Assembly: GCF_022647325.1 (NCBI RefSeq)
Contig: NZ_CP071405.1
Span: 3,472,001-3,536,000 of the forward strand
Length of the DNA stretch: 64,000 nt
Direction of reading: 5' to 3'
Source: Pantoea deleyi
GTDB taxonomy: Bacteria > Pseudomonadota > Gammaproteobacteria > Enterobacterales > Enterobacteriaceae
In this document: positions 44,104 through 53,696 of the stretch, in pieces
Position numbering within the stretch: the first letter of the stretch is position 1
How the letters are laid out: every line of letters starts with the position of its first letter
Position numbers and translations under genes: made by a program
The notes under the pieces: generated by a model
What the model saw: the letters and a program-made list of their open reading frames with translations, nothing else
The model's database searches: none
Told to the model about the DNA's origin: nothing

Positions 44104-45084
44104 ATGTTCGTAGCTTCTGCACTGCTGATTATCGGTTTGCTTTTACTGGCTTATGGTGCCGATCGTCTGGTGTTTAGCGCCTCTATATTGTGTCGTTCAT
44201 TTGGCATTCCGCCACTGATTATCGGCATGACCGTCGTCAGCATCGGCACCTCGCTGCCAGAGATGATCCTCTCCTTTTCAGCGGCGCAGCATGGCCAGAT
44301 GGATCTGGCAGTGGGCACCGCGCTGGGCTCGAACATTACCAACATTCTACTGATTTTGGGTGCCGCTGCGCTAATACATCCGCTCAGCGTTCACTCCAAT
44401 CTGATTCGCCGTGAGCTGCCGTTGATGTTACTGGTCACCCTGCTCAGCGGTTTCATGCTGTTTGACAATCAGCTTAGCCGACTTGATGGAATTGGCCTGA
44501 TCGCGATTGCCGCTATTTATCTGATGGTGGTGATTCGCATCGCGCGTAAAGCGGAGCAGGACAACAACGACACCCTGACGCGCGAGCAGCTGGCTGAACT
44601 GCCACGCGAAGAGAGCGGCAACACGGTGGCCTTTCTGTGGCTGGCGGTGGCGCTGATTATTCTGCCGATGTCGACGCGGATGGTGATCGACAACGCCACG
44701 GCCTTTGCCGACTACTTTGGCGTCAGCGAACTGGTGATGGGCCTGACCCTGATCGCCGTGGGCACCAGCCTGCCCGAGCTGGCCACGGTGCTTGCTGGCG
44801 CGCTGAAAGGCGAAGATGATATTGCGATCGGCAACCTGATCGGTGCCAACATTTATAATATTGCCATCGTGCTGGGACTGCCGGCACTGATTCATCCGGG
44901 CAGCGTCGATTATCATGCCTTTGCCCGCGATTACTGGGTGATGCTGGGCGTCAGCGCACTGTTTGCCCTGCTCTGCCTGCTTCGTCGCCGACGGGTAGGC
45001 CGGACGGCGGGCCTGATTTTATTCTGTGGTTTCTTCGTCTGGGTGACGCTGCTGTGGATACAGCCGGCATTCATGAACGGTTAA
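44104..45084 (+). CDS. yrbG: Calcium/sodium antiporter YrbG (CaCA family)
   Basis: 326 residues with about ten membrane segments. Two inverted alpha-repeats carry the ion-binding GTSLPE motifs (SIGTSLPEMILS near residue 60 and AVGTSLPELATVL near 225), each followed by GSN/GANI helices. Transport substrate in vivo is not settled. ATG at 44104 follows AAGGA; the longer frame is not supported. kdsD follows after 16 bases. Confidence 0.93.
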   Translation: MFVASALLIIGLLLLAYGADRLVFSASILCRSFGIPPLIIGMTVVSIGTSLPEMILSFSAAQHGQMDLAVGTALGSNITNILLILGAAALIHPLSVHSNLIRRELPLMLLVTLLSGFMLFDNQLSRLDGIGLIAIAAIYLMVVIRIARKAEQDNNDTLTREQLAELPREESGNTVAFLWLAVALIILPMSTRMVIDNATAFADYFGVSELVMGLTLIAVGTSLPELATVLAGALKGEDDIAIGNLIGANIYNIAIVLGLPALIHPGSVDYHAFARDYWVMLGVSALFALLCLLRRRRVGRTAGLILFCGFFVWVTLLWIQPAFMNG

Positions 45085-45100
45085 CAAGGACAGACTCACT

Positions 45101-46084
45101 ATGTCATATCAGCAACCAACGGCCTTTGATTTTCAGCAAGCGGGCAAGACCGTGCTCCGCATCGAGCGTGAAGGACTGGAACAGCTCGATCAATATATCA
45201 ATGACGATTTCGCCCGCGCCTGCGCCCTGATCTACGGCTGCCAGGGTAAAGTGGTGGTGATGGGCATGGGGAAGTCTGGCCATATCGGTAAAAAAATGGC
45301 GGCGACCTTCGCCAGCACCGGCACGCCCGCCTTCTTCGTTCATCCGGCGGAAGCCAGCCATGGCGACCTGGGCATGGTGAGCAGAAATGATGTGGTGATC
45401 GCCATCTCCAACAGCGGAGAGTCGAATGAGATCCTTGCCCTGATCCCGGTGTTAAAGCGTCAGCACATCGCACTGATCTGCATAACCGGGCGGCCCGAAA
45501 GCGCGATGGGCCGGGTGGCGGATGTGCATCTCTGCGTGCACGTCCCCCAGGAAGCCTGCCCGCTGGGCCTAGCCCCGACCACCAGCACCACGGCGACCCT
45601 GGTGATGGGCGATGCGCTGGCGGTGTCGCTGCTGGAAGCGCGCGGATTCACGGCAGAAGATTTTGCCCTCTCCCACCCCGGTGGCGCGCTGGGCCGCAAG
45701 CTGCTGCTGCATGTGGCGGATATTATGCACAGCGGCGATGAACTGCCGCACGTCACCCGCGACGCCTCTCTGCGTGATGCGCTGCTGGAGATCACCCGCA
45801 AGAATCTGGGCCTGACGGTGATCGTCGACGGCCTGATGAAAATTGAGGGGATCTTTACCGATGGTGACCTGCGCCGCATCTTTGATATGGGCATCGATTT
45901 TCAGCGTGCCACCATTGGTGAAGTGATGACGCCTGGCGGCATTCGCGTCCGGCCGAACATGCTGGCGGTTGAAGCGCTGAATCTGATGCAGACAAAAAAC
46001 ATTACCTCGATTCTGGTGGCCGATGACGACCATCTGCTCGGCGTGGTACATATGCATGACATGCTGCGCGCTGGCGTAGTCTGA
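45101..46084 (+). CDS. kdsD: D-arabinose 5-phosphate isomerase KdsD
   Basis: 327 residues. Interconverts ribulose-5-phosphate and arabinose-5-phosphate, the first step to Kdo for LPS. SIS domain (GMGKSGHIGKKMAATFASTGTPAFFVHPAEASHGDLGM; residues about 50-90) and a C-terminal pair of CBS domains (HSGDELPHVT...; TIGEVMTPGGI...). Neighbours kdsC and lptCAB serve the same LPS route. Confidence 0.96.
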   Translation: MSYQQPTAFDFQQAGKTVLRIEREGLEQLDQYINDDFARACALIYGCQGKVVVMGMGKSGHIGKKMAATFASTGTPAFFVHPAEASHGDLGMVSRNDVVIAISNSGESNEILALIPVLKRQHIALICITGRPESAMGRVADVHLCVHVPQEACPLGLAPTTSTTATLVMGDALAVSLLEARGFTAEDFALSHPGGALGRKLLLHVADIMHSGDELPHVTRDASLRDALLEITRKNLGLTVIVDGLMKIEGIFTDGDLRRIFDMGIDFQRATIGEVMTPGGIRVRPNMLAVEALNLMQTKNITSILVADDDHLLGVVHMHDMLRAGVV

Positions 46085-46097
46085 ACAGGAAGAGAAA

Positions 46098-46664
46098 ATG
46101 CAACAGGCAACCTCCCCGATTGATACCTGCTACGGCCCGGTCAGCGCCGAGGTGATGGCGCGCGCCAGCCAGATCCGTCTGCTGATCTGCGACGTCGATG
46201 GCGTGATGTCCGACGGCGTGATCTACATGGGGAACAATGGCGAAGAGTTAAAGGCATTCAACGTGCGGGATGGCTACGGCGTCCGCTGCCTGCTGACCTC
46301 TGATGTGGAAGTGGCTATTATTACCGGCCGCAATGCCCGACTGATGGAAGATCGCTGCAAAACGCTCGGCATCCGCCATCTTTATCAGGGACAATCGGAT
46401 AAGCTTTTGGCCTATCGTGAACTTCTGGATAAACTGTCTCTTTCCGACGACCAGGTCGCCTACATCGGTGACGATCTGATCGACTGGCCGGTAATGGCGA
46501 AAGCAGGATTAAGCGTGGCGGTGGCGGATGCACATCCGATTCTGCTGCCGCGCGCGCACTATGTTACGCGGATCGCCGGCGGACGCGGCGCGGTACGTGA
46601 AGTGTGTGATCTGATCTTAATGGCGCAGAACAAATTTGAGGATGCCAAAGGGCAATCAGTATGA
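46098..46664 (+). CDS. kdsC: 3-deoxy-D-manno-octulosonate-8-phosphatase KdsC
   Basis: 188 residues, the E. coli length. HAD-family (C0) phosphatase that releases Kdo. Nucleophile motif ICDVDGVMSDGV, then TGRNARL, Lys in QGQSDKL and the metal-site GDDLIDWPVM. Its stop overlaps the lptC start by four bases (ATGA). Confidence 0.96.
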   Translation: MQQATSPIDTCYGPVSAEVMARASQIRLLICDVDGVMSDGVIYMGNNGEELKAFNVRDGYGVRCLLTSDVEVAIITGRNARLMEDRCKTLGIRHLYQGQSDKLLAYRELLDKLSLSDDQVAYIGDDLIDWPVMAKAGLSVAVADAHPILLPRAHYVTRIAGGRGAVREVCDLILMAQNKFEDAKGQSV

Positions 46665-47233
46665 GTAAAAGCAGGCGTTGGATAACGCTGATTCTGACCT
46701 TGATTGCACTGGTTTTGATCGGCTGGAATCTTACTAACCAGGATGACGATGGCACGCCGGTCGGCAATAGCACGCAGTCACCGACCTATACCAGTGCCGA
46801 TTCACACACTGTGGTTTATAACCCGCAGGGCGCGCTGTCCTATAAACTGACCTCGGACAAAGTGACCTATTTCTCGGACGACGAGCTGAGCTGGTTCGAC
46901 AATCCGGTAATGACCACCTTTGATGAGAACAAAATCCCGACCTGGTCGCTACGGGCAGATAAAGCAAAGCTCACCAAAGATCGTATGCTTTATCTTTATG
47001 GCCATGTTGAGCTGAATACCCTGACGCAGGATTCTCAGCTTGAACGCATTAAAACCGATAATGCGCAGATCAATCTTGTCACTCAGGACGTTACCTCTGA
47101 TGATCAGGTGACATTGTATGGCCGCAGCTTTAACTCCACTGGCATGAAAATGCGCGGCAATTTACGGACGAAAAACGCCGAGTTAATCGAGAAGGTCAAA
47201 ACCTCTTATGAAATTCAAAATGAACAAAAATAG
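46661..47233 (+). CDS. lptC: LPS export protein LptC
   Basis: 190 residues. Bitopic inner-membrane protein: helix at residues 7-25, then a periplasmic beta-jellyroll that passes LPS from LptB2FG to LptA. Conserved [33 protein letters not shown] at the C-terminus, the LptA-contacting end. It overlaps lptA by 26 bases. Confidence 0.95.
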   Translation: MSKSRRWITLILTLIALVLIGWNLTNQDDDGTPVGNSTQSPTYTSADSHTVVYNPQGALSYKLTSDKVTYFSDDELSWFDNPVMTTFDENKIPTWSLRADKAKLTKDRMLYLYGHVELNTLTQDSQLERIKTDNAQINLVTQDVTSDDQVTLYGRSFNSTGMKMRGNLRTKNAELIEKVKTSYEIQNEQK

Positions 47234-47759
47234 CCTGAAGCTCCTGCTGGCCTCGGTACTGCTGGCAACCAGCGTTCCCGCGCTGGCCCTGACCGGTGAC
47301 TCGGACAAGCCCGTAAACATTGACTCGCAGAATCAGGCGCTGGACCTGCAGGGCAACGTCGCGACCTTTACCGGCAATGTCATCGTGACCCAGGGCTCCA
47401 TTAAAATCACGGCCGATAAAGTCGTGGTGACCCGTCCGGGTGGCGACAGCAAGAAGACCATCGTCGACGCCTACGGCAACCCCGCGACCTTCTATCAGAT
47501 GCAGGACAGCGGCAAGCCAGTGCAGGGTCACGCCGCCAAACTGCACTACGAACTGGCTAATGACTTCGTTGAACTGACCGGCAATGCGTTCATTGAGCAG
47601 CAGGACAGCAACATCAAAGGCGATCGTATTACCTACCTGGTGAAAGAGCAGAAAATGCAGGCTTACAGCCAGGGCCAGAACAAGCGCGTCACCACCGTCC
47701 TGGTGCCGTCGCAACTTCAGGATAAAGGTTCGTCCACCAGCGGAAAGAAGAGTAACTGA
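47208..47759 (+). CDS. lptA: Periplasmic LPS-binding protein LptA
   Basis: 183 residues. Signal peptide (residues 1-27, ending ALA) and a beta-jellyroll that polymerises into the LPS bridge across the periplasm. Core: [20 protein letters not shown] strand ([21 protein letters not shown]) and [22 protein letters not shown]. The start lies 26 bases inside lptC, as in E. coli. lptB follows after 5 bases. Confidence 0.96.
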   Translation: MKFKMNKNSLKLLLASVLLATSVPALALTGDSDKPVNIDSQNQALDLQGNVATFTGNVIVTQGSIKITADKVVVTRPGGDSKKTIVDAYGNPATFYQMQDSGKPVQGHAAKLHYELANDFVELTGNAFIEQQDSNIKGDRITYLVKEQKMQAYSQGQNKRVTTVLVPSQLQDKGSSTSGKKSN

Positions 47760-47764
47760 TAGCT

Positions 47765-48490
47765 ATGGCCACATTAATCGCAGAAAACCTGGCGAAGGCC
47801 TATAAAGGCCGTCGCGTGGTAGAAGATGTCAGTCTGCAGGTAAAGTCCGGCGAGATTGTCGGCCTGCTGGGCCCGAACGGTGCCGGTAAGACCACCACCT
47901 TTTACATGGTGGTGGGGATCGTGCCCCGCGACGCGGGTCGTATTGTCATCGATGATGAAGATATCAGCATCCTGCCACTGCACGCCCGCGCACGTCGCGG
48001 CATCGGCTATCTGCCGCAGGAAGCCTCTATTTTCCGTCGCCTGAGCGTCTACGATAACCTGATGGCCGTCCTGCAGATCCGCGACGATCTGACGGAAGAG
48101 CAGCGTCAGGATCGCGCCCGCGAACTGATGGAAGAGTTCCACATCGAACACCTGCGCGACAGCATGGGCCAGGCGCTGTCGGGCGGTGAACGCCGTCGTG
48201 TTGAGATCGCGCGTGCGCTGGCGGCCAACCCGAAGTTTATCCTGCTGGATGAGCCCTTTGCTGGTGTTGACCCGATCTCCGTTATCGACATCAAAAAGAT
48301 CATCGAGCATCTGCGTGACAGCGGCCTGGGCGTGCTGATCACCGACCACAACGTGCGTGAAACCTTAGCGGTCTGTGAGCGGGCTTACATCGTCAGCCAG
48401 GGCCACCTGATTGCGCACGGAACCCCGAACGAAATCCTCGCCGATGAGCAGGTGAAGCGGGTTTATTTGGGTGAAGAGTTCAGACTCTGA
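47765..48490 (+). CDS. lptB: LPS export ABC transporter ATPase LptB
   Basis: 241 residues, the E. coli length. Walker [10 protein letters not shown], signature [15 protein letters not shown], Walker [14 protein letters not shown] and switch His in ITDHNVRE. Powers LPS extraction with LptFG. The ORF is followed after 48 bases by rpoN, as in most gamma-proteobacteria. Confidence 0.97.
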   Translation: MATLIAENLAKAYKGRRVVEDVSLQVKSGEIVGLLGPNGAGKTTTFYMVVGIVPRDAGRIVIDDEDISILPLHARARRGIGYLPQEASIFRRLSVYDNLMAVLQIRDDLTEEQRQDRARELMEEFHIEHLRDSMGQALSGGERRRVEIARALAANPKFILLDEPFAGVDPISVIDIKKIIEHLRDSGLGVLITDHNVRETLAVCERAYIVSQGHLIAHGTPNEILADEQVKRVYLGEEFRL

Positions 48491-48538
48491 TAAGGTGTCG
48501 TTAATACTGATGTTTACCTGGGAACTACCATCCTGTCT

Positions 48539-49972
48539 ATGAAGCAAGGTTTACAACTCAGGTTCAGCCAACAGCTGGCAATGACGCCACAACTGCAGCA
48601 GGCCATTCGTCTGCTGCAGCTCTCTACGCTTGAACTCCAGCAGGAGTTACAGCTTGCACTGGAAAGCAATCCGCTGCTTGAGCAGACCGAACTGCACGAA
48701 GAGATCGACGCCCGGGAATCGTCCGAGGCCGAGGCGCTGGACACCCGCGAAGCCCTTGAGCAGAAAGAGATGCCCGATGAACTGCCGCTGGATGCCACCT
48801 GGGATGAGATCTACACGGCTGGCACGCCGTCAGGCACCGGCACCGACTATCAGGATGATGAGTTACCGGTCTATCAGGGCGAGACCACCCAGTCCCTGCA
48901 GGATTATCTGATGTGGCAGGTCGGGCTGACGCCGTTCAGTGACACCGATCGCGCGATTGCGACCTCTATCGTCGACGCTATCGATGACACCGGGTATCTT
49001 ACCGTTTCGCTTGAAGAGATCCTGGACAGCATCGGCAACGACGAGCTGGAAGTGGATGAAGTGGAAGCGGTGCTGAAACGCATCCAGCGCTTCGACCCGA
49101 TCGGCGTCGGCGCGCGCGACCTGCGTGACTGTCTGCTGGTGCAGCTTTCGCAGTATGCGCCCGAAACGCCGATGCTGGCAGAGGCGCGCCTGATCGTCGG
49201 CGAACATCTTGACCTGCTGGCGAATCACGATTTTCGCAGCCTGATGCGGGTGACGCGCCTGAAGGAAGAGGTGCTGAAAGAGGCGATGCTGCTGATTCAG
49301 TCGCTGGATCCGCGTCCGGGCCAGTCGATTAACACCGGCGAACCGGAGTATGTCATTCCCGACGTGCTGGTGCGCAAGGTCGGCAGCCGCTGGACGGTTG
49401 AACTGAACGCCGACAGCGTGCCGCGCCTGAAGATCAACCAGCACTATGCCGCGATGGGTGGCGCCACGCGCAACGAAAGCGACAGCCAGTTCATCCGCAG
49501 TAATCTGCAGGAAGCGCGCTGGCTGATCAAGAGCCTGGAGAGCCGCAACGATACGCTGCTGAAGGTGACGCGCTGTATCGTTGAACAGCAGCAGGCGTTT
49601 TTCGAGCAGGGTGAAGAGTTTATGCGTCCGATGGTGCTGGCCGATATCGCCCAGGCCGTTGAGATGCACGAGTCGACCATTTCCCGTGTGACGACGCAGA
49701 AGTATCTGCACAGCCCGCGGGGGATCTTCGAACTGAAGTACTTTTTCTCCAGTCACGTCAATACCGAAGGTGGCGGTGAAGCCTCTTCGACGGCGATCCG
49801 GGCGCTGGTGAAAAAATTAATTTCGGCGGAAAATCCAGCCAAACCCTTGAGCGACAGTAAACTGACCTCCATGTTATCTGATCAGGGGATTATGGTGGCA
49901 CGGCGAACCGTCGCCAAATATCGTGAGTCTTTGTCCATCCCGCCATCGAACCAGCGTAAACAGCTGGTTTGA
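48539..49972 (+). CDS. rpoN: RNA polymerase sigma-54 factor RpoN
   Basis: 477 residues, the E. coli length. Region I ([26 protein letters not shown]) contacts enhancer-binding proteins; region II is acidic; region III has the core-binding and DNA-binding helices; [12 protein letters not shown] near the C-terminus is the RpoN box for the -24 element. It controls nitrogen and other stress genes. hpf-ptsN-rapZ-npr follow in the usual order. Confidence 0.98.
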   Translation: MKQGLQLRFSQQLAMTPQLQQAIRLLQLSTLELQQELQLALESNPLLEQTELHEEIDARESSEAEALDTREALEQKEMPDELPLDATWDEIYTAGTPSGTGTDYQDDELPVYQGETTQSLQDYLMWQVGLTPFSDTDRAIATSIVDAIDDTGYLTVSLEEILDSIGNDELEVDEVEAVLKRIQRFDPIGVGARDLRDCLLVQLSQYAPETPMLAEARLIVGEHLDLLANHDFRSLMRVTRLKEEVLKEAMLLIQSLDPRPGQSINTGEPEYVIPDVLVRKVGSRWTVELNADSVPRLKINQHYAAMGGATRNESDSQFIRSNLQEARWLIKSLESRNDTLLKVTRCIVEQQQAFFEQGEEFMRPMVLADIAQAVEMHESTISRVTTQKYLHSPRGIFELKYFFSSHVNTEGGGEASSTAIRALVKKLISAENPAKPLSDSKLTSMLSDQGIMVARRTVAKYRESLSIPPSNQRKQLV

Positions 49973-49993
49973 CAGAAATGAGAAGGAAGACCT

Positions 49994-50281
49994 ATGCAGC
50001 TGAACCTGACCGGGCAACACGTTGAAATCACCGAACCTCTGCGTGAATTCGTCAACGGTAAATTTGCCAAACTGGAACACTATTTCGAACATATCAATCA
50101 GGTCTATATTGTCCTGAAAGTTGAGAAAGTCACTCAGGTGGCGGACGCAACGCTTCACGTGAACGGTGGCGAGCTGCACGCCACATCGGAAGCGGAAGAT
50201 ATGTATGCGGCCATTGACGGGCTGATCGACAAGCTCGCCCGTCAGCTGACCAAACACAAAGATAAACTGAAAAAACACTAA
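49994..50281 (+). CDS. hpf: Ribosome hibernation promoting factor HPF
   Basis: 95 residues, short HPF form that forms 100S ribosomes with RMF. Conserved QLNLTGQHVEITEPLREFVNGKFAKLEHYF and basic C-terminal helix (DKLARQLTKHKDKLKKH). It starts 21 bases after rpoN behind AGAAGGA. Confidence 0.97.
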   Translation: MQLNLTGQHVEITEPLREFVNGKFAKLEHYFEHINQVYIVLKVEKVTQVADATLHVNGGELHATSEAEDMYAAIDGLIDKLARQLTKHKDKLKKH

Positions 50282-50326
50282 CCTTCACGCCAGCTACGCG
50301 CGCCTGCCGCGCAGAGCCGACAGGAT

Positions 50327-50350
50327 GGGGCGGATAATCCGCCCCGTTTT
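50327..50350 (+). terminator. Terminator-like hairpin between hpf and ptsN
   Basis: GGGGCGGA-taa-TCCGCCCC perfect 8-base stem followed by GTTTT. It may attenuate read-through from rpoN-hpf into ptsN-rapZ-npr. Confidence 0.7.
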
Positions 50351-50435
50351 GTCATCTGAGCAGAGGCGCCGTTTGTCTCCCGCGTCTGGACGCGCTGGCG
50401 GTGAATGGCCTGGTGAACTCGCAAGTGAAACGATA

Positions 50436-50915
50436 ATGAACAACGATCTTACACTGGAATTGAGCACGGTGCTTTCGCCTGACTGCACCCGCAGCGGCGT
50501 ACACTGCCAGAGCAAAAAACGTGCGCTGGAAATCATCAGCGAACTGGCCGCAAAGCAGCTCAACCTGCCGCACCAGACGCTTTTTGAAGCGATCCTGACC
50601 CGTGAACGCATGGGCAGTACCGGTATCGGCAACGGTATCGCCATTCCTCACGGCAAGCTGGAAGAGGATACGCTGCGTGCGGTCGGGGTCTTTATCAGCC
50701 TCGAACAGCCGATTGCGTTCGATGCCGTCGATAACCAGCCGGTCGATCTGCTGTTTGCCTTACTGGTGCCGGCTGACCAGTGCAAAACGCACCTGCACAC
50801 CCTTTCACTGGTGGCAAAACGTCTGGCAGATAAAACGGTCTGCCGCCGTCTGCGCGCGGCGCAGAGTGATGAAGAGCTCTACGCCATTATTACGGAAATC
50901 CAGACAGAGCAGTAA
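50436..50915 (+). CDS. ptsN: Nitrogen PTS EIIA protein PtsN (EIIA-Ntr)
   Basis: 159 residues. Accepts phosphate from NPr; controls K+ transport, KdpD and other targets. The phospho-His lies in [15 protein letters not shown] near residue 70. ATG at 50436 gives the E. coli-like N-terminus ([12 protein letters not shown]...[26 protein letters not shown]); the frame is open from 50325. rapZ and npr follow. Confidence 0.96.
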   Translation: MNNDLTLELSTVLSPDCTRSGVHCQSKKRALEIISELAAKQLNLPHQTLFEAILTRERMGSTGIGNGIAIPHGKLEEDTLRAVGVFISLEQPIAFDAVDNQPVDLLFALLVPADQCKTHLHTLSLVAKRLADKTVCRRLRAAQSDEELYAIITEIQTEQ

Positions 50916-50962
50916 CGCGTCTTTACCGGCCGGGTGCCGGTTTTAAAACGGGAGAGAAGGTC

Positions 50963-51817
50963 ATGGTGCTGATGATCGTTAGCGGTCGTTCAGGCTCGGG
51001 GAAGTCAGTGGCGCTCCGTGCGCTGGAAGATATGGGATTCTACTGCGTCGACAACCTGCCGGTCGTGCTGCTGCCTGAGTTAGCGAACTCGCTGGCTGAG
51101 CGCAATATTTCGGCGGCGGTCAGTATCGATGTCCGGAACATGCCTGAATCCCCTGAAATTTTCGAAACCGCGCTGAATAATCTGCCCGACTCCTTTTCAC
51201 CGCAGCTGCTTTTTCTCGACGCCGATCGCAATACCCTGATTCGGCGTTACAGCGATACGCGCCGTCTGCACCCGCTTTCCAGCAAGAACCTGTCGCTGGA
51301 GAGCGCGATTGACGAAGAGAGCGATCTGCTGGAGCCGCTGCGCTCCCGCGCCGACCTGATCATCGACACCTCCGAGATGTCGGTGCATGAGCTGGCCGAG
51401 ATGCTGCGTACCCGCCTGCTGGGCAAGCGCGAACGCGAGCTGACCATGGTGTTTGAATCCTTCGGCTTCAAGCATGGCATCCCCATTGATGCAGACTATG
51501 TGTTTGACGTACGCTTTCTGCCCAATCCACACTGGGATCCCAAGCTGCGACCGATGACCGGCCTCGATCGTCCGGTAGCCGCCTTCCTCGATCGCCACAC
51601 CGAAGTACACAATTTTATCTACCAGACGCGCAGCTATTTAGAACTCTGGCTGCCGATGCTGGAAACCAACAACCGTAGCTATCTTACCGTGGCGATTGGC
51701 TGTACCGGCGGTAAACATCGCTCCGTCTATATTGCCGAGCAGCTGGCCGATTACTTCCGTTCACGCGGTAAGAATGTACAGTCACGCCATCGCACGCTGG
51801 AAAAGCGCAAATCATGA
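50963..51817 (+). CDS. rapZ: RNase adapter protein RapZ
   Basis: 284 residues, the E. coli length. Binds sRNA GlmZ and directs RNase E to cut it, tuning GlmS and so amino-sugar supply. Walker [17 protein letters not shown] at the N-terminus; C-terminal RNA-binding domain with [17 protein letters not shown] and a basic tail ([10 protein letters not shown]). It overlaps npr by four bases. Confidence 0.97.
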   Translation: MVLMIVSGRSGSGKSVALRALEDMGFYCVDNLPVVLLPELANSLAERNISAAVSIDVRNMPESPEIFETALNNLPDSFSPQLLFLDADRNTLIRRYSDTRRLHPLSSKNLSLESAIDEESDLLEPLRSRADLIIDTSEMSVHELAEMLRTRLLGKRERELTMVFESFGFKHGIPIDADYVFDVRFLPNPHWDPKLRPMTGLDRPVAAFLDRHTEVHNFIYQTRSYLELWLPMLETNNRSYLTVAIGCTGGKHRSVYIAEQLADYFRSRGKNVQSRHRTLEKRKS

Positions 51818-52086
51818 CCGTCAGACAAACTGTAGAAATCAGGAATAAGCTGGGTATGCACGCCCGTCCGGCAATGAAGCTCTTTGAGCTGGTGCAGAGC
51901 TTTGACGCCGACGTGCTGCTGCGTAACGAGGCGGGCACCGAAGCCGAAGCCAGCAGCGTGATTGCGCTGCTGATGCTCGACTCGGCCAAAGGCGGGCATA
52001 TTGAGATCGAAGCCAGCGGCCCGGAAGAAGTCCCGGCGCTGGCGGCGGTCATCGAACTGTTCGAAGCGGGCTTCGATGAAGATTAA
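51814..52086 (+). CDS. npr: Nitrogen PTS phosphocarrier NPr
   Basis: 90 residues, HPr-like. Phospho-His in [15 protein letters not shown] near residue 16. Passes phosphate from EI-Ntr (PtsP) to PtsN. It ends three bases before the convergent mtgA stop. E. coli has yrbL between these two; it is absent here. Confidence 0.97.
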   Translation: MTVRQTVEIRNKLGMHARPAMKLFELVQSFDADVLLRNEAGTEAEASSVIALLMLDSAKGGHIEIEASGPEEVPALAAVIELFEAGFDED

Positions 52087-52089
52087 GGC

Positions 52090-52809
52090 TTAGTCGAGCT
52101 GATTACGCTGTAAAAAGCCCTCGCCGCCCAGCTGACGCATCTGACGCAGGATCCACTGCTGCCGCTCTCTGACATAGCCGGAGGGCGCCGCCGCACGGTA
52201 GCGAATTGGGTTAGGCAGCACCGCCGCCAGCAGCGCCGCGTCTGCCGCCGTCAGCCGGCTGGCTGGCTTGTGGAAGTAGCGCTGCGATGCCGCCTCGACG
52301 CCAAAGATCCCCGGCCCGAACTCGGCAATGTTGAGATAGACGGTCAGAATGCGCCGTTTCGTCCAGACCGTTTCCAGCCCCACCGTCAGACCCGCTTCCA
52401 GCCCTTTCCGCAACCAGCTACGCCCATCCCACAGAAAGAGATTCTTCGCCGTCTGCTGTGACAGCGTGGAGGCGCCACGCATCTGGCTCTCCTTCCTGTC
52501 CAGCACCGACTCAATCGCCGCCACATCAAACCCCCAGTGGGTGGGAAACTTCTGGTCTTCCGAGGCGATGACGGCCAGCCCCATCCAGGGTGAGATCGCA
52601 TCATGCCCGACCCAGTCTGAATGGGCGACATAACTAAAATCACCGCGCAGCCAGGCCCCGATCTGCCGTTCCGCCATCACCGCGGAGAACGGAACCGGCA
52701 GGAAGGCAAAGAGTAAAATTCCCGCCAGCCAGAGGCCCAGCCAGACCAGTACAATACGGCCCACGATCCGTCTGACACGCTGTCCGATGCTTCCTTTATG
52801 CTTGTTCAT
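52090..52809 (-). CDS. mtgA: Monofunctional biosynthetic peptidoglycan transglycosylase MtgA
   Basis: 239 residues. Family 51 glycosyltransferase that polymerises lipid II. N-terminal membrane anchor (residues about 16-35). Catalytic motif [12 protein letters not shown] with the general-base Glu, then [17 protein letters not shown] and the [14 protein letters not shown] motif. The adjacent elbB of E. coli is missing. Confidence 0.95.
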   Translation of the reverse strand: MNKHKGSIGQRVRRIVGRIVLVWLGLWLAGILLFAFLPVPFSAVMAERQIGAWLRGDFSYVAHSDWVGHDAISPWMGLAVIASEDQKFPTHWGFDVAAIESVLDRKESQMRGASTLSQQTAKNLFLWDGRSWLRKGLEAGLTVGLETVWTKRRILTVYLNIAEFGPGIFGVEAASQRYFHKPASRLTAADAALLAAVLPNPIRYRAAAPSGYVRERQQWILRQMRQLGGEGFLQRNQLD

Positions 52810-53566
52810 GCAATCTTCCCATACCTGTTTCAGACGTTAATCAATCACACATGTAATCACTGCCCCGTTAACGGGCTTTTTACGAATTTTGCTGGAATTC
52901 AGCCGGCCGTTTCCAGACTTTATTCAATCATTTTGCATCAACATGCTGCAACAGTTCGAAATAGTTCAAGGACTTCCGGCAAAAAGGAATCGGTTCCATT
53001 CCTCACGGCCTCGCGTTTGCTTTCCAGATAAACACTTAATAATGGATAATAAGCGCCGGTTAAAATGATTCACTCTGCTTAACTTTCATTTTTTTCTGAT
53101 CCTTTTACGGTCTATATATTAATCAGAATTATCGTTATAACGTTTAAATAAACAGCGCTTAACGGCGACAGTCGTCTTTGCGCTGGTCCTGTTTTCGCTC
53201 AGTAATTGTCCTTAAGTCATCCGGATAAAAAGAGAAAGCATCAGATTCTTTTTTACCATTCCGGATGGTTTTGAATTATTCGTGTCATTTCGGGGCGCTT
53301 ACTTGCAATATCAGCGCCTTAGCGCTGCCGGTGATGCCGGTGTTAACGGTGACGTCACCGATAGCCTCTGCGGCGCGCTTCGCCTTCACAGGCGCGTTAA
53401 AACTACCCGAAAAAGGGCAAAAATGGCTATTTTTTCAGCAATGCAGCACGTAAATTGATTCCTTACTTGACTGTGTTGCCAAATTAATGTTTTCTGTATT
53501 TAAACGCTGCTCAATATCACAATTTTTAATGAATCTTGTCGCATGTGAAGAGGGATTTGCTAAGGT
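52810..53566. other. Gene-free region between mtgA and arcZ
   Basis: About 760 bases without a credible gene. The longest open frame (53265-53453, plus) lacks a ribosome-binding site and similarity I recognise. A palindrome CCCGTTAACGGG followed by CTTTTT (52864-52881) looks like a plus-strand terminator with no gene before it. The part from 53040 to 53240 is AT-rich. E. coli carries elbB in this position. Confidence 0.6.
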
Positions 53567-53688
53567 GATGACAGTGTTAACCAATACCCTGCGGCTGCAT
53601 TAATTATTCAGATCATAGCGGCCGCAATGATTTCCCTGGTGTTGGCGCAGTATTCGCGCACCCCGGCCTCGGCTGGGGTCATTTTTTT
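53567..53688 (+). ncRNA. arcZ: Hfq-dependent small RNA ArcZ
   Basis: The conserved 3' part of ArcZ is clear: GATTTCCCTGGTGTTGGCGC begins at 53629, continues to about 53660, and is followed by a terminator stem (53660-53668 with 53671-53679, one G-T pair) and seven T (53682-53688). The 5' end is set by analogy with the roughly 121-nt E. coli RNA; a possible -35 TTGTCG (53536) and -10 TAAGGT (53561) lie upstream. ArcZ activates rpoS and represses flhDC, tpx and others. It is transcribed toward arcB, ending 8 bases before the arcB stop on the other strand, as in E. coli. Confidence 0.88.
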
Positions 53689-53696
53689 CTGGCGTA

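Noticed and set aside
53265..53453. 62-residue plus-strand open frame in the mtgA-arcZ gap
   Set aside because: No ribosome-binding site, no similarity recognised and uneven composition.
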